64,000 nucleotides of DNA from Hypericum androsaemum. Its lineage: Eukaryota > Streptophyta > Magnoliopsida > Malpighiales > Hypericaceae. Positions 16,190 to 28,181 of this stretch are shown in pieces; within the stretch, counting starts at the first letter, position 1; every line of letters starts with the position of its first letter. The stretch spans positions 1,488,001 through 1,552,000 of the forward strand of contig OZ023198.1 in the NCBI GenBank assembly GCA_963995505.1, written 5' to 3'. The position numbers and the translations under genes are program-made. The notes under the pieces are model-generated. The model was not told where the DNA came from and ran no database searches. It saw only the letters and a program-made list of their open reading frames with translations.

Positions 16190-16815
16190 TGTCGTAGCGG
16201 CTTTAAAAATATCTAACAACAAGGACGTATCAAGACAGAGGGATAATTTGCATTGGGTGGGTTTGCTCCGAAGAGATGAAGCTCTCTGCCCTCTTTGCAA
16301 ACTGGACTTGGAATCCTCAAATCACTTATTCTTACATTGTCCAGTTGTGGCAAAGGTCTAGGGTGCTTTTGTAAAGCTGATTGGGGTAAATTGGTGCATC
16401 TGCAGCAATACGCTTAACTTTCTTGAGGCGTGGATGGGGGTCATGTGGCTTGTCCGAAGTAAAACTCTTAGGCAAGTCTGGTACACTCTATTCGCCTCTA
16501 CTTTGTTGGTGCGTGTGGAAAGTGAGAAATCGTGTAATTTTCGAAGGTGAGTCATTCAACCTGAGCAGGCTGTTACTTCGCATTGCAAGTCACGCCTCCG
16601 AATGGTTACACTCGTCTAGAATTTCTTGCGTATTAATATGCTGGACGTCTTCTTGTGTCTCAATTCCCTGGCGTAGCTTTAGTTCATTTTGCTCAGTTCC
16701 TTCTGTTTATCTTGGTGTATTTGCGATTTTGTAATTGCTCCTTGTGCAATTACATCCCTAGGTAATTATTTGTTAAGGAGTAATAAAGTATATATTTTAC
16801 CTTTCAAAAAAAGAA
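16190..16815 (+). mobile_element. LINE 3' fragment with zf-RVT remnant, preceded by an LTR scrap
   Basis: From about 16258 the plus strand reads RRDEALCPLCKLDLESSNHLF followed by LHCP, the Cys-Cys-His-Cys zinc-binding (zf-RVT) region at the end of plant LINE reverse transcriptases. Downstream, in shifted frames, come KVRNRVIFEGESF and LLLRIASHASEWL. Stops and frameshifts show it is dead. The 3' end is TTTTACCTTTCAAAAAAAG at about 16797-16815. Just before it, at 16190-16215, is a short match to the LTR start of the Copia remnant near 5.4 kb. Confidence 0.7.
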
Positions 16816-17770
16816 AGAAAGATGTATGTGAGGATCTCTTTACGTATACAGTCTCACATATATCATGTAATAAATTAAGGATAAGGTAGCCAGTTTTAAT
16901 TTGTCCTAATGTGTAAGAACTGGGAGGGTTGGCTTGGTTCCGTGGAGAACAAGAAACGGAAAGTCATGGGGAAAAAAAGAGAGGTACCAAAGTTCATCCA
17001 TTGGTCATTTTAGTCAAATTCGGCTGGCAAAATGATCGGGCCTTTTTGGGTTTTTGTGTGGAAATTGACTTGAAAGTTGAAAGTAAACGACCATAGGCTC
17101 TTTGTAGGCCCATTTGTTTTGTAAAAGAGAAGCTTTCGGGAAAAAAAAAAGCGTTCTTTAAAGATTATTCTCCTCCTGAAAATAAAATATATACTTTTCA
17201 TCTACTTTCTTTAGGATAAAATACAACCGAGTCTCTGCAACTGAACTGAATAAAAATTAGGAAACATATGGAAAATAATTGAACAAGGAACTAACAGAAG
17301 AGTGGTTAAGATAAGTGAATAGATATTATTAGTATAAGAATATTACGTCCAGAAGTGGCTACGATGGCCAATTGCTTACTAGAAATTTGTAATTAGAACC
17401 TAATTTTGCACTTAAGGTAAGTGGTCGTGTCTATTACAAACTACGTAATTACACGACATACTTACCTATCTTTAATTCTACTCTGTGTTTGTTTTTATCC
17501 TTAAAGCTCTTTTGGTTTAGATATATTTTTAGAACTATTTTAGAGTATGTACTAGATAACTCATATTATTATAGAGTGTTTTGATATGCGCTATTTGTAC
17601 TTATGGTACTTTTGATATATCCATACTTGGTAGAAAATGGACAAGAATGAATTATAATACTTTACTTTTAAAAAAAACTTCAATTATACTCGGGTCTAAT
17701 ATTCTTTAGATTAAGAATATCTATTCACTTGTAAAAAAAATTAACGGAAGAGTCAAACCAAGCCACAGAT
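16816..17770. other. AT-rich intergenic DNA
   Basis: Nothing recognisable was found in either strand. Confidence 0.4.
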
Positions 17771-19022
17771 TTACGAGGTAGACATGTTACAAAGCCGACT
17801 AGGGGATGGCCGGAAATTCCTCCTCCGAAAAGACAACCTACGACTCGGCGGGCTCAGTGCTCTCCTCACTATCACCTTGTTCGCTTGAAGCCTTCTCAAT
17901 CTCTTACTCGACGGCACCAAGTATCCATGCTTCCTACACCTACTCGAACCAGGCCGATCCGAACACGTACATGACCGACTGCGAAACCTCTTTCTCGGAC
18001 CATCAGATGTGGTTGTACTCTTTCCGTCCTTTGACCTAGAACTACCCTTCCGTCCTTTGAGCTGAAGGGATCTGATCAATATGTTGGTAAGGTTTGCCTT
18101 TATCTGTTGACCTTCTGCAAACATAGCCATTATGTTAACATATATATTGAACACCGATGACAATGGAAAACCAGAACTCATCAGGCAATCAGTTCATAAA
18201 GCCAGTGACTTCTTGGAGCAGAGAACGCAGGAATTAACTTGATCAGAACCTTGCTACAGTCTTAATTAATTTGAGATCATCCATCAGAGTGATGACCATG
18301 TCCTCTATGCTATTTTGACAAACTACAATGCAATCAGACCTGACCACCGTTCGAATTCTTAATTAATTTGTAACTTCTCGACCGCCCTTCGTCTCCACAT
18401 GTGCTATTCTGTTGACTCTGGATTGGTTTTTAATTTTTATTTAATTTTCTCGTTATTTGACTATGTATTTCCTATTTCAGTTTTGTAACCTCGTACGTTG
18501 CGCCACCCGTTTGGAAAAAAACATGCTAGCATGACAAATACAAGAAACTAAAGACATACCCGGGGGTGAAGTGTCATGATCACAAACGTAAACTCGCATC
18601 CTACCCTGCGACGAAATACACAAACAAACATCAAATAATCGACAGGATGAACAAAAATACACTTTAAGGAGCCTAACGAGCAAAGACAAAGAGGACTCGT
18701 GCTTCATCAAATAAAACCCTATCAGACAACAACTGGTAATTAGCATCGTTCTACCTTTTTTGTGCAAAACCTAAGTAAAAGAACAGTACAATTCAAATAA
18801 CCTAACTTCTCGAGCTTCCAATTTAAGCAGAACCGAACCATAAAAAGCACGTGCTTATTAAACAGTGGAAGCCGGGGGGGGGGGTTGGTTTCGGGCAGTG
18901 AGAAGGCTCACGAGGTTGGAGGAGACGACGGTGGAGGAGAGAAAGCCGCGAGAGGGAAGGTTCGCAAGGAACACGGAGGCCGCGCCGCCGGTGGCCGGCC
19001 GATTCGAACTCCCGCCCTCCAT
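17771..19022 (-). pseudogene. Chimeric partial copy of the SAP-domain gene (exons 1-3 plus unrelated 3' end)
   Basis: Exon 1 is repeated at 18912-19022 with the same 111-nt length and an intact start and donor. Exon 2 keeps its acceptor and donor (about 18556-18601). Exon 3 starts near 18115 with [19 protein letters not shown]. Homology stops at about 17996, at the end of exon 3, and the frame continues through unrelated GC-rich sequence (RSRSCTCSDRPGSSRCRK...) to a stop at 17771. The SAP domain is therefore missing. All retained splice signals look usable, so a chimeric protein could be made, but loss of the functional domain favours a pseudogene. Confidence 0.75.
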
Positions 19023-20080
19023 TGGCGCCTTTTTGTTTTCTTCCTTTTCCTTTACAAAGAACCGCGAGAGGGTTTATACACTTTTTTGAAGGGTTAGGGT
19101 TTATACACTTATTCGTGTCTTTGGTTGGTTCGTAGTTTCCAGAGTTCCACTTTTGATATATTTACGGTAGTAGGCCGTTTTATTATTAATGGGCCACGAA
19201 TTAGAGATTTTTCTAATTAACAATTTTTTTTTGAAAAAAATCTTTAAATATTATTAAATTTAAAAAATAAATAAATAAGAATGAAAAAATTAAGATAGAG
19301 GGTGATGAATTTTTAAATATTTTTTTCTAATTTTTTTAACCAAATAATGAAGCACCAACTGAAATTAGAAAAATATGTTACTCGCTCGAACATTTTTAAA
19401 CAACATGATAACGATGTGTAAGTTGATCAAACCAAATTACATTGGATCTCATCCGAATCACTCTATCTATCTTTTTTGAAAAAAATTTAGTTTCAAAGCC
19501 CGCTCAAATAGGAGAAGTACGTCATGCTAATAGCATGATGGACTTCTCCTAATGTTAATATGCCTTGGATGATTCACATCTCAGGGTCAAACGCTAATGA
19601 GCACATTAAACTATCCATGTAGCTAAGAGTTCTCCTTTGTTTCAACTATTATAGCACATGTGTCGGCCAGAATATAAGGGGCATGATGACTTCACCCTTT
19701 ACCTTTTGTTTTTGTCAAATTGTTTTGTCTTAGTGCGAGCATGATCAATGATTCCAAGTAACAATGAAATGTTTGTATGCCATATGGTATACATAATAGG
19801 CAGTAGATAGCCAATTTAATTTATCAGATAATAAATACGGATTAATTTATTTGGTAAAAGTGGCGAAACTCATAAAATTGAAATAACCATGACTGAATTT
19901 CGAGACATGTCGGTGACTGTTCTGATAATTTTATACCAAACTCGTACAGAACCAGTTAAGTAACTCGTACAGAACCAGTTAAGTCAGCTTGGGCCCTTTT
20001 TAGTTTCTAGTTTTACTTCTCGTTTCGCTCCTCTCTCTCCAACGCTTTTTACGAAGGCCAAGGAGCAAGGAATCTAGGAT
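17995..20080. repeat. Segmental duplication of about 13007-16080
   Basis: Order and orientation match the source segment: SAP exons 3, 2, 1, then the block containing GGGCCACGAATT, then the block with TTTGATAATTTTATACC-like sequence. The copy lacks the foldback element at 14239-15193, so either that element inserted into the source after duplication or the copy lost it. Identity is roughly 85-95% by eye in the exons. Confidence 0.7.
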
Positions 20081-21300
20081 AGAACGAAGGAATAAATATA
20101 TATTTTTAGTTTATACCACATTGTATTCAAAAATTTATTTGACCGACTAAGTTAAGTTTGAATCGAGTAAGACATTTCAAAAATGAAAAAAATTTTCTCA
20201 ACAAGTATTTAACATTATTGTGTTGTCAAGACAAACCAAATTGAAACAACACATCTAAGTGTCTAATAGAAGGAATAAGTAGATAATCACACCCTTTTAC
20301 TGTTCTCCCTCTCTCCACACCACAATCTTAATCTTCCAGTCTTATTTTCTTCTTCTGTTTCTTCCCACACTCAAATCCTACTCTTTTGGACAGTAGAGGC
20401 CAACACCAAATATTCCTTTTCAGTTATCTGTGAGATTTCCCTACAAACATTAGCATTACAAAACATCACTCAGGAGTTCCTTTTCAAGTTAAACAAACAG
20501 ATGATCAATAAGATAGAGGCCCCAACTACTATGAAGACTCTCTAATGGTGTGAATGGAGATGTTCAACCATCCCTTGAACAATCTCCATTCACACCATTG
20601 AAAATTAATCGATCCAACGACTAGGAATTGATTACGCAGGTACCGAGGAAAATGACCATCCACATAAGACTCTCAAATGCCAAATTCATTGTTCCTACTT
20701 CCACATGGGTTCATTAGCGGAGGCTTTGGTTTCCATTACAAGCAAAGTTTAAGACTTCCTAGTACAAAAACCATAAACACATCAAAACTTCAAGCAAAAA
20801 GTAAGCCAAGAATATACCATCTCGAATGGGAAAGGACTACATAGCAACAAACTAATCACCATGACCAAACTCGATCGATGTTGATATGATCACTTAATAG
20901 AGGGACAGATACGAAAATGAAAATTCTTGCACCGACCCCTTTCTACTCCATCAAATAAGAATAGAAAAAGTTAGAGATTTGCACGAAAGAGGCATTGCCA
21001 TTGCACGCTAATTTTACATTAACAATACAGAGCCATAGAGAAAGGAAAAGCAAAGTCAACATCGACAGATGAAGTTGAACTATAGCTTCCTGAGCAGTAT
21101 AGTAAACGAACCGACAACTCACGAGTGCGAAACTCTACGGTCTATAGTACATGTACAAATTTTGTAGCACAGTATAGAAACTAGATTTAACAATCCATTG
21201 GAACAAACCAGCAAGTTGTTCAGGCACATTAAACAAGTGGACTCTTTTTTCTTTCTACCCTTAAGTAGAGCAACGCGTACCTGTAACAAGAGAGCAGGTT
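20081..21300. other. Intergenic region downstream of EXO70
   Basis: No coding region is supported. The part near 21000-21300 is probably the EXO70 3' UTR. A near-perfect short hairpin lies at 20544-20599. Confidence 0.45.
20544..20599. repeat. 24-bp near-perfect hairpin with 7-nt loop
   Basis: The left arm begins AATGGTGTGAATGGAGA and the right arm is its complement ending CACACCATT, with one bulged base and a CCATCCC loop. It is a cruciform or stem-loop of unknown role. Confidence 0.6.
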
Positions 21301-23241
21301 CTATATACTCTTTCTTCGTAGATGATTTAGAACAACAGAGGTCCCCTCGAACAAGTCAGATAGATAAGTTTCTAGATCATCTGGTGTGTATTTAATGTAC
21401 TTCCCAGCGTGCCTGCCGCTATCCAGCTGACTCCCAAACCTTCCCACAAATGCGCGGTAAGCAGGCAACACCATTTCGGAAATAGATATTCGAAGCTCTT
21501 CACGGAGCTGAGGATCTGGAACCTTCCAACCAGTCTGAACACGATACAGTTCCTCAAAACATGCATTGAAGTTCTTGAATCTTTCCTTCAGAGCCACTTT
21601 GGAAGCATTATTTGAACTCCCACCGACTCCTTCATCCTTCAAGCAAGATAACGCCTTAGACCAAGCAGCCCTAAGGTAAGCATTAGCATACTGGCGTATT
21701 TGCCCTCGGTGTTTGCGGACCCACTGATCACCCAAAGTCTTTATAAGTTCAGAATTTTTAACCTTTTGCACCATGTACCATAAATTGTTCATTAAGAAAA
21801 CATACTGCATCGCACCATCTTCATACAGCCTCGATTTATCCTCAAGGTTAGATTCCAGAATCGACAACAGAGACAACAACCTCCTCGCTACAGGGGTCGC
21901 TGTTTCCTCCTGCCCTGCTTCGGTATCACCATTTTGTGATCCACTAGACCTTTCTTCGGCGTGGCAATCCAAGAGGGAATTCAGGGTTCCACTGTAGTCA
22001 ACGACCAACTTTACGTAATTCATCACATAACGGGTAAGAGGATGGATCTCACCACTGAGCATGGGCTTCTTAGAGGTCTCATTCTTCACATTATTCTCAA
22101 ACTCTGTAAAAGTCCCTCGCGCAGCGTCTCCTAACCGGTCCAACAGTCCTTCCGCTTCGCTGCACAGAAAATCGTCCGTGACCATGAACTGCAAGTCGGA
22201 CAACACACCCGCCAACGCATCATACATATCCAAAATCCTAAACAGCTTCTCAGAAGACCTTTTACCGATAGCAACAGCCTCCCCGAAATTCAGCAACGGC
22301 ATCAAGCACCACTTCCCGGTTTCGTTGAAGCAAACCTCCCTTGCAGAATCAGAGGAGCTAAACACCTGATCGCACAACCTCTTCTCCCCGGTCAAAAGAA
22401 CCCGAACACCGATCTTAACGGCCTGGATCCACTTCTTCATCTTATCATCCAAAGCCTGCCACCCAATCTTCTGCACCTCCTCTATACTAAGCTTCTCAAC
22501 CCCCAAAATAAGAAGGCACTCGTCTAGCGCATCCCTACGCACACTACTGTACACCTGGACACACTCCCCCTCGTACCCGGCCCTCACCATCCGCTCCGCG
22601 ATGTCCTTGAGCTCGGGGACCGCGCTAGGGCTAATCAATTCAACAAACAGATCCTCATCTAAGCTGGCCCCACGGTTATGGAAGCACGGACTCTCGCTTT
22701 GCTCAGCGAAGCTGTCGAACCCCTCCTCCTCCTCCTCGGGAAACGACAGCGAGACCCGGCGGATGGAGCCGTAGAGTTGATCGGCGTCGAGGGGGACAGT
22801 GCTGCGGATGAGCGCGTGGCGAAACTCCTCCTCGAGCCGCGCCATCGCGATCTGTACGACAGTCTCCGCGCGCTCGGCGGCCTCGGAGTCCGAGATGTTG
22901 TCGAGGAGGTCGAGGATCTCGTCGACGGCGGCGAGGTACTCGGCGGCTTCAGGAGAGTCGTCGAACAACGTAAGGGAACCGCCGCCGGACGAAGACGACT
23001 CCTCCAGCCGGAGGATCACCCCCTCGGCGGCATCGATCCGTGACTGAACCGAGCTGGCCTCGTCGCCGATGAGATCCGTGAGGTTGGAGAAGCGGTTATC
23101 GAAGCTGGACAAGATCATGAGCATGTCCTCGCGCGCGTTCTTGGAGGTGTTCATACTCCTCACGATCTGCTGCGCCGTCGCCATCACCCGGTCGTCCGCG
23201 CCGTCGCCGCTGCTACCGCCGCTGCTCGTTGTCGTCGCCAT
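21301..23241 (-). CDS. EXO70: Exocyst complex component EXO70 family protein
   Basis: A single-exon frame of 646 aa from the chosen ATG at 23241. An in-frame ATG 36 bases upstream (23277) would add [12 protein letters not shown], but the serine/glycine-rich [14 protein letters not shown] start is more family-like. EXO70 is the plasma-membrane-tethering subunit of the exocyst and binds phosphoinositides; plants have many paralogues acting in secretion, immunity and autophagy. Visible features are an N-terminal coiled-coil region ([36 protein letters not shown]), the pfam Exo70 body, [38 protein letters not shown] and the terminal [20 protein letters not shown]. The intronless structure is usual for most plant EXO70 clades. 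I cannot assign the clade reliably. Confidence 0.95.
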   Translation of the reverse strand: MATTTSSGGSSGDGADDRVMATAQQIVRSMNTSKNAREDMLMILSSFDNRFSNLTDLIGDEASSVQSRIDAAEGVILRLEESSSSGGGSLTLFDDSPEAAEYLAAVDEILDLLDNISDSEAAERAETVVQIAMARLEEEFRHALIRSTVPLDADQLYGSIRRVSLSFPEEEEEGFDSFAEQSESPCFHNRGASLDEDLFVELISPSAVPELKDIAERMVRAGYEGECVQVYSSVRRDALDECLLILGVEKLSIEEVQKIGWQALDDKMKKWIQAVKIGVRVLLTGEKRLCDQVFSSSDSAREVCFNETGKWCLMPLLNFGEAVAIGKRSSEKLFRILDMYDALAGVLSDLQFMVTDDFLCSEAEGLLDRLGDAARGTFTEFENNVKNETSKKPMLSGEIHPLTRYVMNYVKLVVDYSGTLNSLLDCHAEERSSGSQNGDTEAGQEETATPVARRLLSLLSILESNLEDKSRLYEDGAMQYVFLMNNLWYMVQKVKNSELIKTLGDQWVRKHRGQIRQYANAYLRAAWSKALSCLKDEGVGGSSNNASKVALKERFKNFNACFEELYRVQTGWKVPDPQLREELRISISEMVLPAYRAFVGRFGSQLDSGRHAGKYIKYTPDDLETYLSDLFEGTSVVLNHLRRKSI

Positions 23242-23277
23242 CACAAAATCAGGCCTCCGCGGCGTCGTTTCGAGCAA

Positions 23278-23627
23278 GGGAAGGGGAAGGGGTTTGTCAC
23301 TCTTTAGGTCTTTTTTTTAAAAAAAATTTCTTTTTAGGAGAGAGATTGGTTGATCTATTTCGGGAGGAGATATTTTGGTTGCCTTTTTGACTAGCCGGCG
23401 TGTTCGTTGGGGGTCGCTATGCCGTGTTTGGGGGAATGTAATTGGAAACGGATCAGGCGGAACGGAGAGGTATCCGGTAAAGGAAATTTTAGAATTCAAG
23501 GGATTAGGGAAATCCTTTATTTGTTTGGTTTGTGTTGATTCCGTTGGGCCCGAGTTATGTGATATGTGGATTTTTTTTACCTTGTCTTAGACTAGTAGTG
23601 ATCTTGTCCAACTCGGATCACATAATA
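23278..23627. other. 5' flank of EXO70
   Basis: This should hold the EXO70 promoter. An oligo-A/T run occurs at 23312-23330. No specific element is assigned. Confidence 0.4.
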
Positions 23628-24315
23628 AATAATTAATTTTTCTCATCCACATACAACCCAACTTAATTAAATATTTTTTTACTCTAGGGGTGCGTTTGGT
23701 ACGTTTTCTGGACATGACTATAGATATATGACAGACCTGTTCTAGCTGTCTTGTCAAGTATTTGGTAATTTTAATACACCATAAAAATGAAATCTTTGAA
23801 TAAAAAAATAGATATCAAAACTAAATCGTTCAAAAAAATTCTTAAAAAATTTAGATCATCGCACTTACATTACCAATATTTTTAATATATATTCACATTA
23901 TTTGACAAATACGTATATTTTTGGTAAATGTATAAGTGTACATGTACAGTGTACAACGGAGACGGATGTTGAATAATTAATTTTTCTCATCCACATACAA
24001 CCCAACTTAATTAAATATTTTTTTACTCTAGGGGTGCGTTTGGTACGTTTTCTGGACATGACTATAGATATATGACAGACCTGTTCTAGCTGTCTTGTCA
24101 AGTATTTGGTAATTTCAATACACCATAAAAATGAAATCTTTGAATAAAAAAATAGATATCAAAACTAAATCGTTCAAAAAAATTCTTAAAAAATTTAGAT
24201 CATCGCACTTACATTACCAATATTTTTAATATATATTCACATTATTTGACAAATACGTATATTTTTGGTAAATGTATAAGTGTACATGTACAGTGTACAA
24301 TGGAGACGGATGTTG
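23628..24315 (+). repeat. Two perfect-head-to-tail 344-bp tandem copies
   Basis: Units 23628-23971 and 23972-24315 begin AATAATTAATTTTTCTC and end GACGGATGTTGA. I see only two differences between them (T/C in the GGTAATTTTAATAC segment and C/T before GGAGACGG), so the duplication is very recent. No coding content. Confidence 0.9.
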
Positions 24316-25368
24316 AATTCCCTTATACAAAGACCTCATTAAAAAAACCATCATGGTAAATATGTATCTATTAATCAAATATCTGAATTAACCATTTTAT
24401 ATCTTTATATAGATTTATATCAAAAATATAAAATTTAGAAAATTTAAATGAGTATACAAATATTGAAATATTTGAATCCAAATTTAAAAAATTGTATGTG
24501 AGACCCGAAAATTATATATTATATAAAATTGATGAAGAAATAAAAAAGAAAAGAGTTTATGGTAACATGAAAAATCATATCACAAGAGATTTCTGTCCTT
24601 GGACATAATTTTCAGTCTTATGAAAATAAATGGGACAAGAAATAAGGGGTGGGTTGGGACAAACTTCCAATTTTGTTCCCTCCATTTTCTGCGCCAAACA
24701 TAGGGTTGGACAAAAATCCTTGGGAAGTCCCGTCCAAGCCATTGAACCAAACGCAGCCTAGTAGTTACCTTATCCAACACATGTCGCCAAATAAATAATT
24801 AATTTATCTCCCATCTACATATTATCTACTATCATTTTTTGTTTATATATAAAATGTAATAAATATACGAAAAAGATGCCTCTGTAATTATAACAAGGAA
24901 ATAATAATTATAATAAAGTAACAAAATTAAGATTACAAAAGTTACAACAAAATTAGAAAGAAAGAAATAAAGCTACAAATGAATGTGTTAAATGATAAAT
25001 TACAAAAGAGAAGATGCAAATTATATAGAGATTTGAAAAATACAAATTTTTATATTATAGAGATTTAAAAAATACAAAATTTCAAAATTTTTTGTTTTAT
25101 TAAAAATAAATTCAATTTTTGTAACTATACAAATAATATCTATAAAATCTATTTCAACAAATAATATTGTACCAAGTGTCACTAAATTAGATTTAAAAAA
25201 TAAATAAAATATGCCTCGCCCATCCGCGTGTCAGGGGCGGGTGACAACCATTCATGACTTTGTACCCAAAAGTCACTACTAGAAGTAGTCTTAACAAATT
25301 ATGGTTTGATCTATTTTTCCATGGTTCTTTTTAAAAAGATTTGAACGACATATGAGAACTATTTTTTG
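24316..25368. other. AT-rich intergenic DNA
   Basis: No gene or recognisable element. Confidence 0.4.
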
Positions 25369-25377
25369 AGTAAATAA

Positions 25378-28034
25378 GGGTAAAAAATACCCATGGTCAT
25401 TCATCTCTTATTAATTTTGGGCCATAGTCACTAATCTATTTTTTGTTCATTTATGATCACTCATCTTTATTAAGTCACCTTTGTATGTACACTATGACTA
25501 ATTTTGAAATTATTAAATTTCAGAAATATCTCAAACTTTTTCATTTTCTCTCTCGCCCTTGTTTCTTCCTCTCTTTTCTCTACTTTCCTTCTCTCCGTTT
25601 GGCAAGGAGCCACGTTCCCTGTTGATGTTGCGACAACACATGCAGTGGCAAGCATTCAAATAATTAGAATCCAAATTATCATAATTTTTTATTATCCGAA
25701 TTTGTTATTTCACTATCTGAATCTGAATAGTGAGTCATCCGAATATGAATATCTAAATTTTTTCAACGTTGTCACTCATCTTCCACTGATTTTTTTTCAC
25801 ATGGATCCAAACAAAATTTATTTATGAATTGTGCTAACAAATTGTCCATGTTTTGCGAAGTAGTTACTTCCGCAATGCAGGTTTGGTGCTAGATAAGTAG
25901 TTAATTTGTCTAATTTTAATATTGCTTAATATGAAGTTACACCATATATGGTTTAGCATTTTGGAAATTGTCCCAGGGGAAACGTCTTCAATAGCAGCTC
26001 CCCGCCTAAACTTCTAGGAATTTTTTGATAGTTATAATAGATTCGGCGGCAAGAGATGCCACATAATGGTCAGCCACAGATGCAGTTTCAGCAGAAAAAG
26101 CTTTGGATCATCTTATCTTTTTTTTTCAAAAAAGGTGGATCTTTAGGTTTTTATGAAAGGGATGCTCTTATCATCTTATTGCTTGGTCCATCCTTGGAAT
26201 TATCCTCAGACAAAAAGTTTCAGGATTAGGATTGCCGTTAAAACACGGGGGGCCCTCCATCCATAGCACATGGTTTCATAAAAGCGTATGATTTTGAGTA
26301 GTGGAATGCTAGTCTGGTTGGCTATATTGTATGTTTTTTGGATTAAGTGAGATTTTAGTTTTATAATTTAGATTATCCGTATCCATAAGTAAAAAATTTG
26401 GATATCGGATTCAGATTCACTATTCGAATTCAGATGGTGAAATAACAAATTCGGATAATTCAGATAATAAAATTTTTGGATAATTCAGATTGAGATTATC
26501 TGAATACTTAGCCCTACACATTGCATCGCGGCGTGAAAGGGTTATGTGGCTCCTTGTCGAAAGGGGAGAGGGAAAGTAGAGAGAAGAGAGGCAGGAACGA
26601 AGGCGAAAGAGAAAGAAAAAAGTTTGAGATATTTTTGACAATGTACAATTTTAAAATTAGTCGTAGTGACCATAAAAAAGTGATTTAATAAAAATGAGTG
26701 ACCATAAAAGGACAAAAAGTAGATTAGTGACCATGTACTAAAATTAATAAAAGATGAATGGCCATAGTATTTTGGACAAATTACCCTCACATCCCTGTAC
26801 TTTGGTCAACCTCTCCTTAGGGTCCCTGGATTTTGGAAAATGATTTTTCCGTCCCTAAGTTTTGATGATAATAGACTCCCGGGTCCTTGGCTGACGTCAT
26901 CGGTTCTTTTTTTCATTTTTGGTCACAGAAATGACCAAAATACCCTTAAACAAAAATAAAAAATTACCTTCTTCAACCTTTGACTAAGAACAACTAAGAA
27001 CTAAAAAATAATACATAAATAAGATCAAACTAACAAAAATTAGGAACACAATCAAGAACATACGAAAAAACTCGAAATTCAGAAATCAAACAATTATTTC
27101 GACCACCTTTCTATCGTCGTACTCTCCACCTCCGGTCCATGAGGAGTGCCGTCGCTTCTGCTGGTTCGGGAGCGAGAGAAGCTGAATCAAGAAGAAGCTC
27201 AATACCTAAAACTAAGAAGAAGAAGCTCAAAAATCACTAAAATCCTAGAACCCCATCGTCATCCTCCTGTCGTTGTCAGGGAAGACGTCGACAACGATCG
27301 AAAATGAGAAGGTTATCATACGCCATCTACCACTCCTCCTAAACCCCTTCGTCGTCCACCAAGCGAGCTTGCAATCCATGTTCCTGGAATTAAGGAAATC
27401 CCCAATCTGAGACTTAGGGTTCATCTAATATGGAATCGCCCATTCAACCATTTAATTATTTGGGAGGAAATCCCAGTTGAGGGCCGACCACCGCCGGTTA
27501 GAGCATGGCTTGGGAAGACTGTCGCTCTGCCTGTTCTCGCCTCCCGTCGTCGCCACAGAGAGGGATGAAGGATGAGTCTTAGTTCCTTGATCTCGCCTCC
27601 TTCAATGTCGAGGAACCCATAAATCAAACAATTGGGTTTGACAGAGATCGGAAGGGAGGGGCGGAGGAGGAGAGCGAGGCGGCGTCGTCATCGGTTTCGA
27701 TTTGCTTAATTTCTGGGTTTCGAGTGTTTTTTATGTTCTTCATTGTGTTCTTAATTTTTGTTAGTTTGATCTTATTTCTGTGTTATTTTTTGTTCTTAGT
27801 TGTTCTTAGTCAAAGGTTGAAGAAGGTAAATTTTTTTTATTTTTTAAAGAGTATTTTGGTCATTTCCATGACCAAAAATGAAAAAGGAGCCGATGACGTC
27901 AGCCAGGGACCCGGGAGTCTATTATCATCAAAATTTAGGGATGGGACAATCATTTTCCAAAAGTCAGCGACCCTAAAAAGAGGATGACCAAAAGTCAGGG
28001 ACGTGAGAATAATTTGCCCTAGTATTTTTTACCT
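25378..28034. mobile_element. MULE-like TIR element (outer) split by a second MULE
   Basis: Long TIRs of about 300 bp: the left starts GGGTAAAAAATACCCATGG and the complement of the right end starts AGGTAAAAAATAC. Both continue with GGTCATTCATCT/GGCCATTCATCT, GTCACTAATCTA and, further in, CAAGGAGCCACGTT/CAAGGAGCCACATA. Flanks AGTAAATAA (25369-25377) and AGTAAACAA (28035-28043) are a 9-bp duplication with one mismatch. The right TIR is interrupted at 26774. The interior has no transposase, so it is non-autonomous. Confidence 0.75.
26774..28019. mobile_element. Nested MULE-like element with perfect 9-bp TSD
   Basis: TIRs start GGACAAATTACCCTCAC on the left and GGGCAAATTATTCTCAC on the complement of the right, and pair over about 230 bp, including GATGACGTCA-type and CAAAGGTTGAAGAAGGTAA segments. 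TAGTATTTT occurs on both sides (26765-26773 and 28020-28028), a perfect 9-bp target duplication as made by Mutator transposases. It sits inside the right TIR of the older element. The interior (27100-27720) is GC-richer and may be captured host sequence, but I cannot identify a source gene. Confidence 0.85.
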
Positions 28035-28181
28035 AGTAAACAAAGAATCAATCCAGACTATTTGTTTTGAATATGATTCTCACCCTGGGCTTCAGAAATA
28101 CATACAAGCGCGCATTTATCAAAAAAGAATCCGCTCTCCCTAAAAAAAGAATACATCCGCTTTCAATTTGAAGGGGTAAAC

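Noticed and set aside
22678..23043. Antisense frames within EXO70
   Set aside because: Shadow frames of a GC-rich coding exon; no domain, and EXO70 explains the sequence.
27421..27627. 68-aa frame inside the nested MULE
   Set aside because: No recognised domain and located in non-autonomous element DNA.
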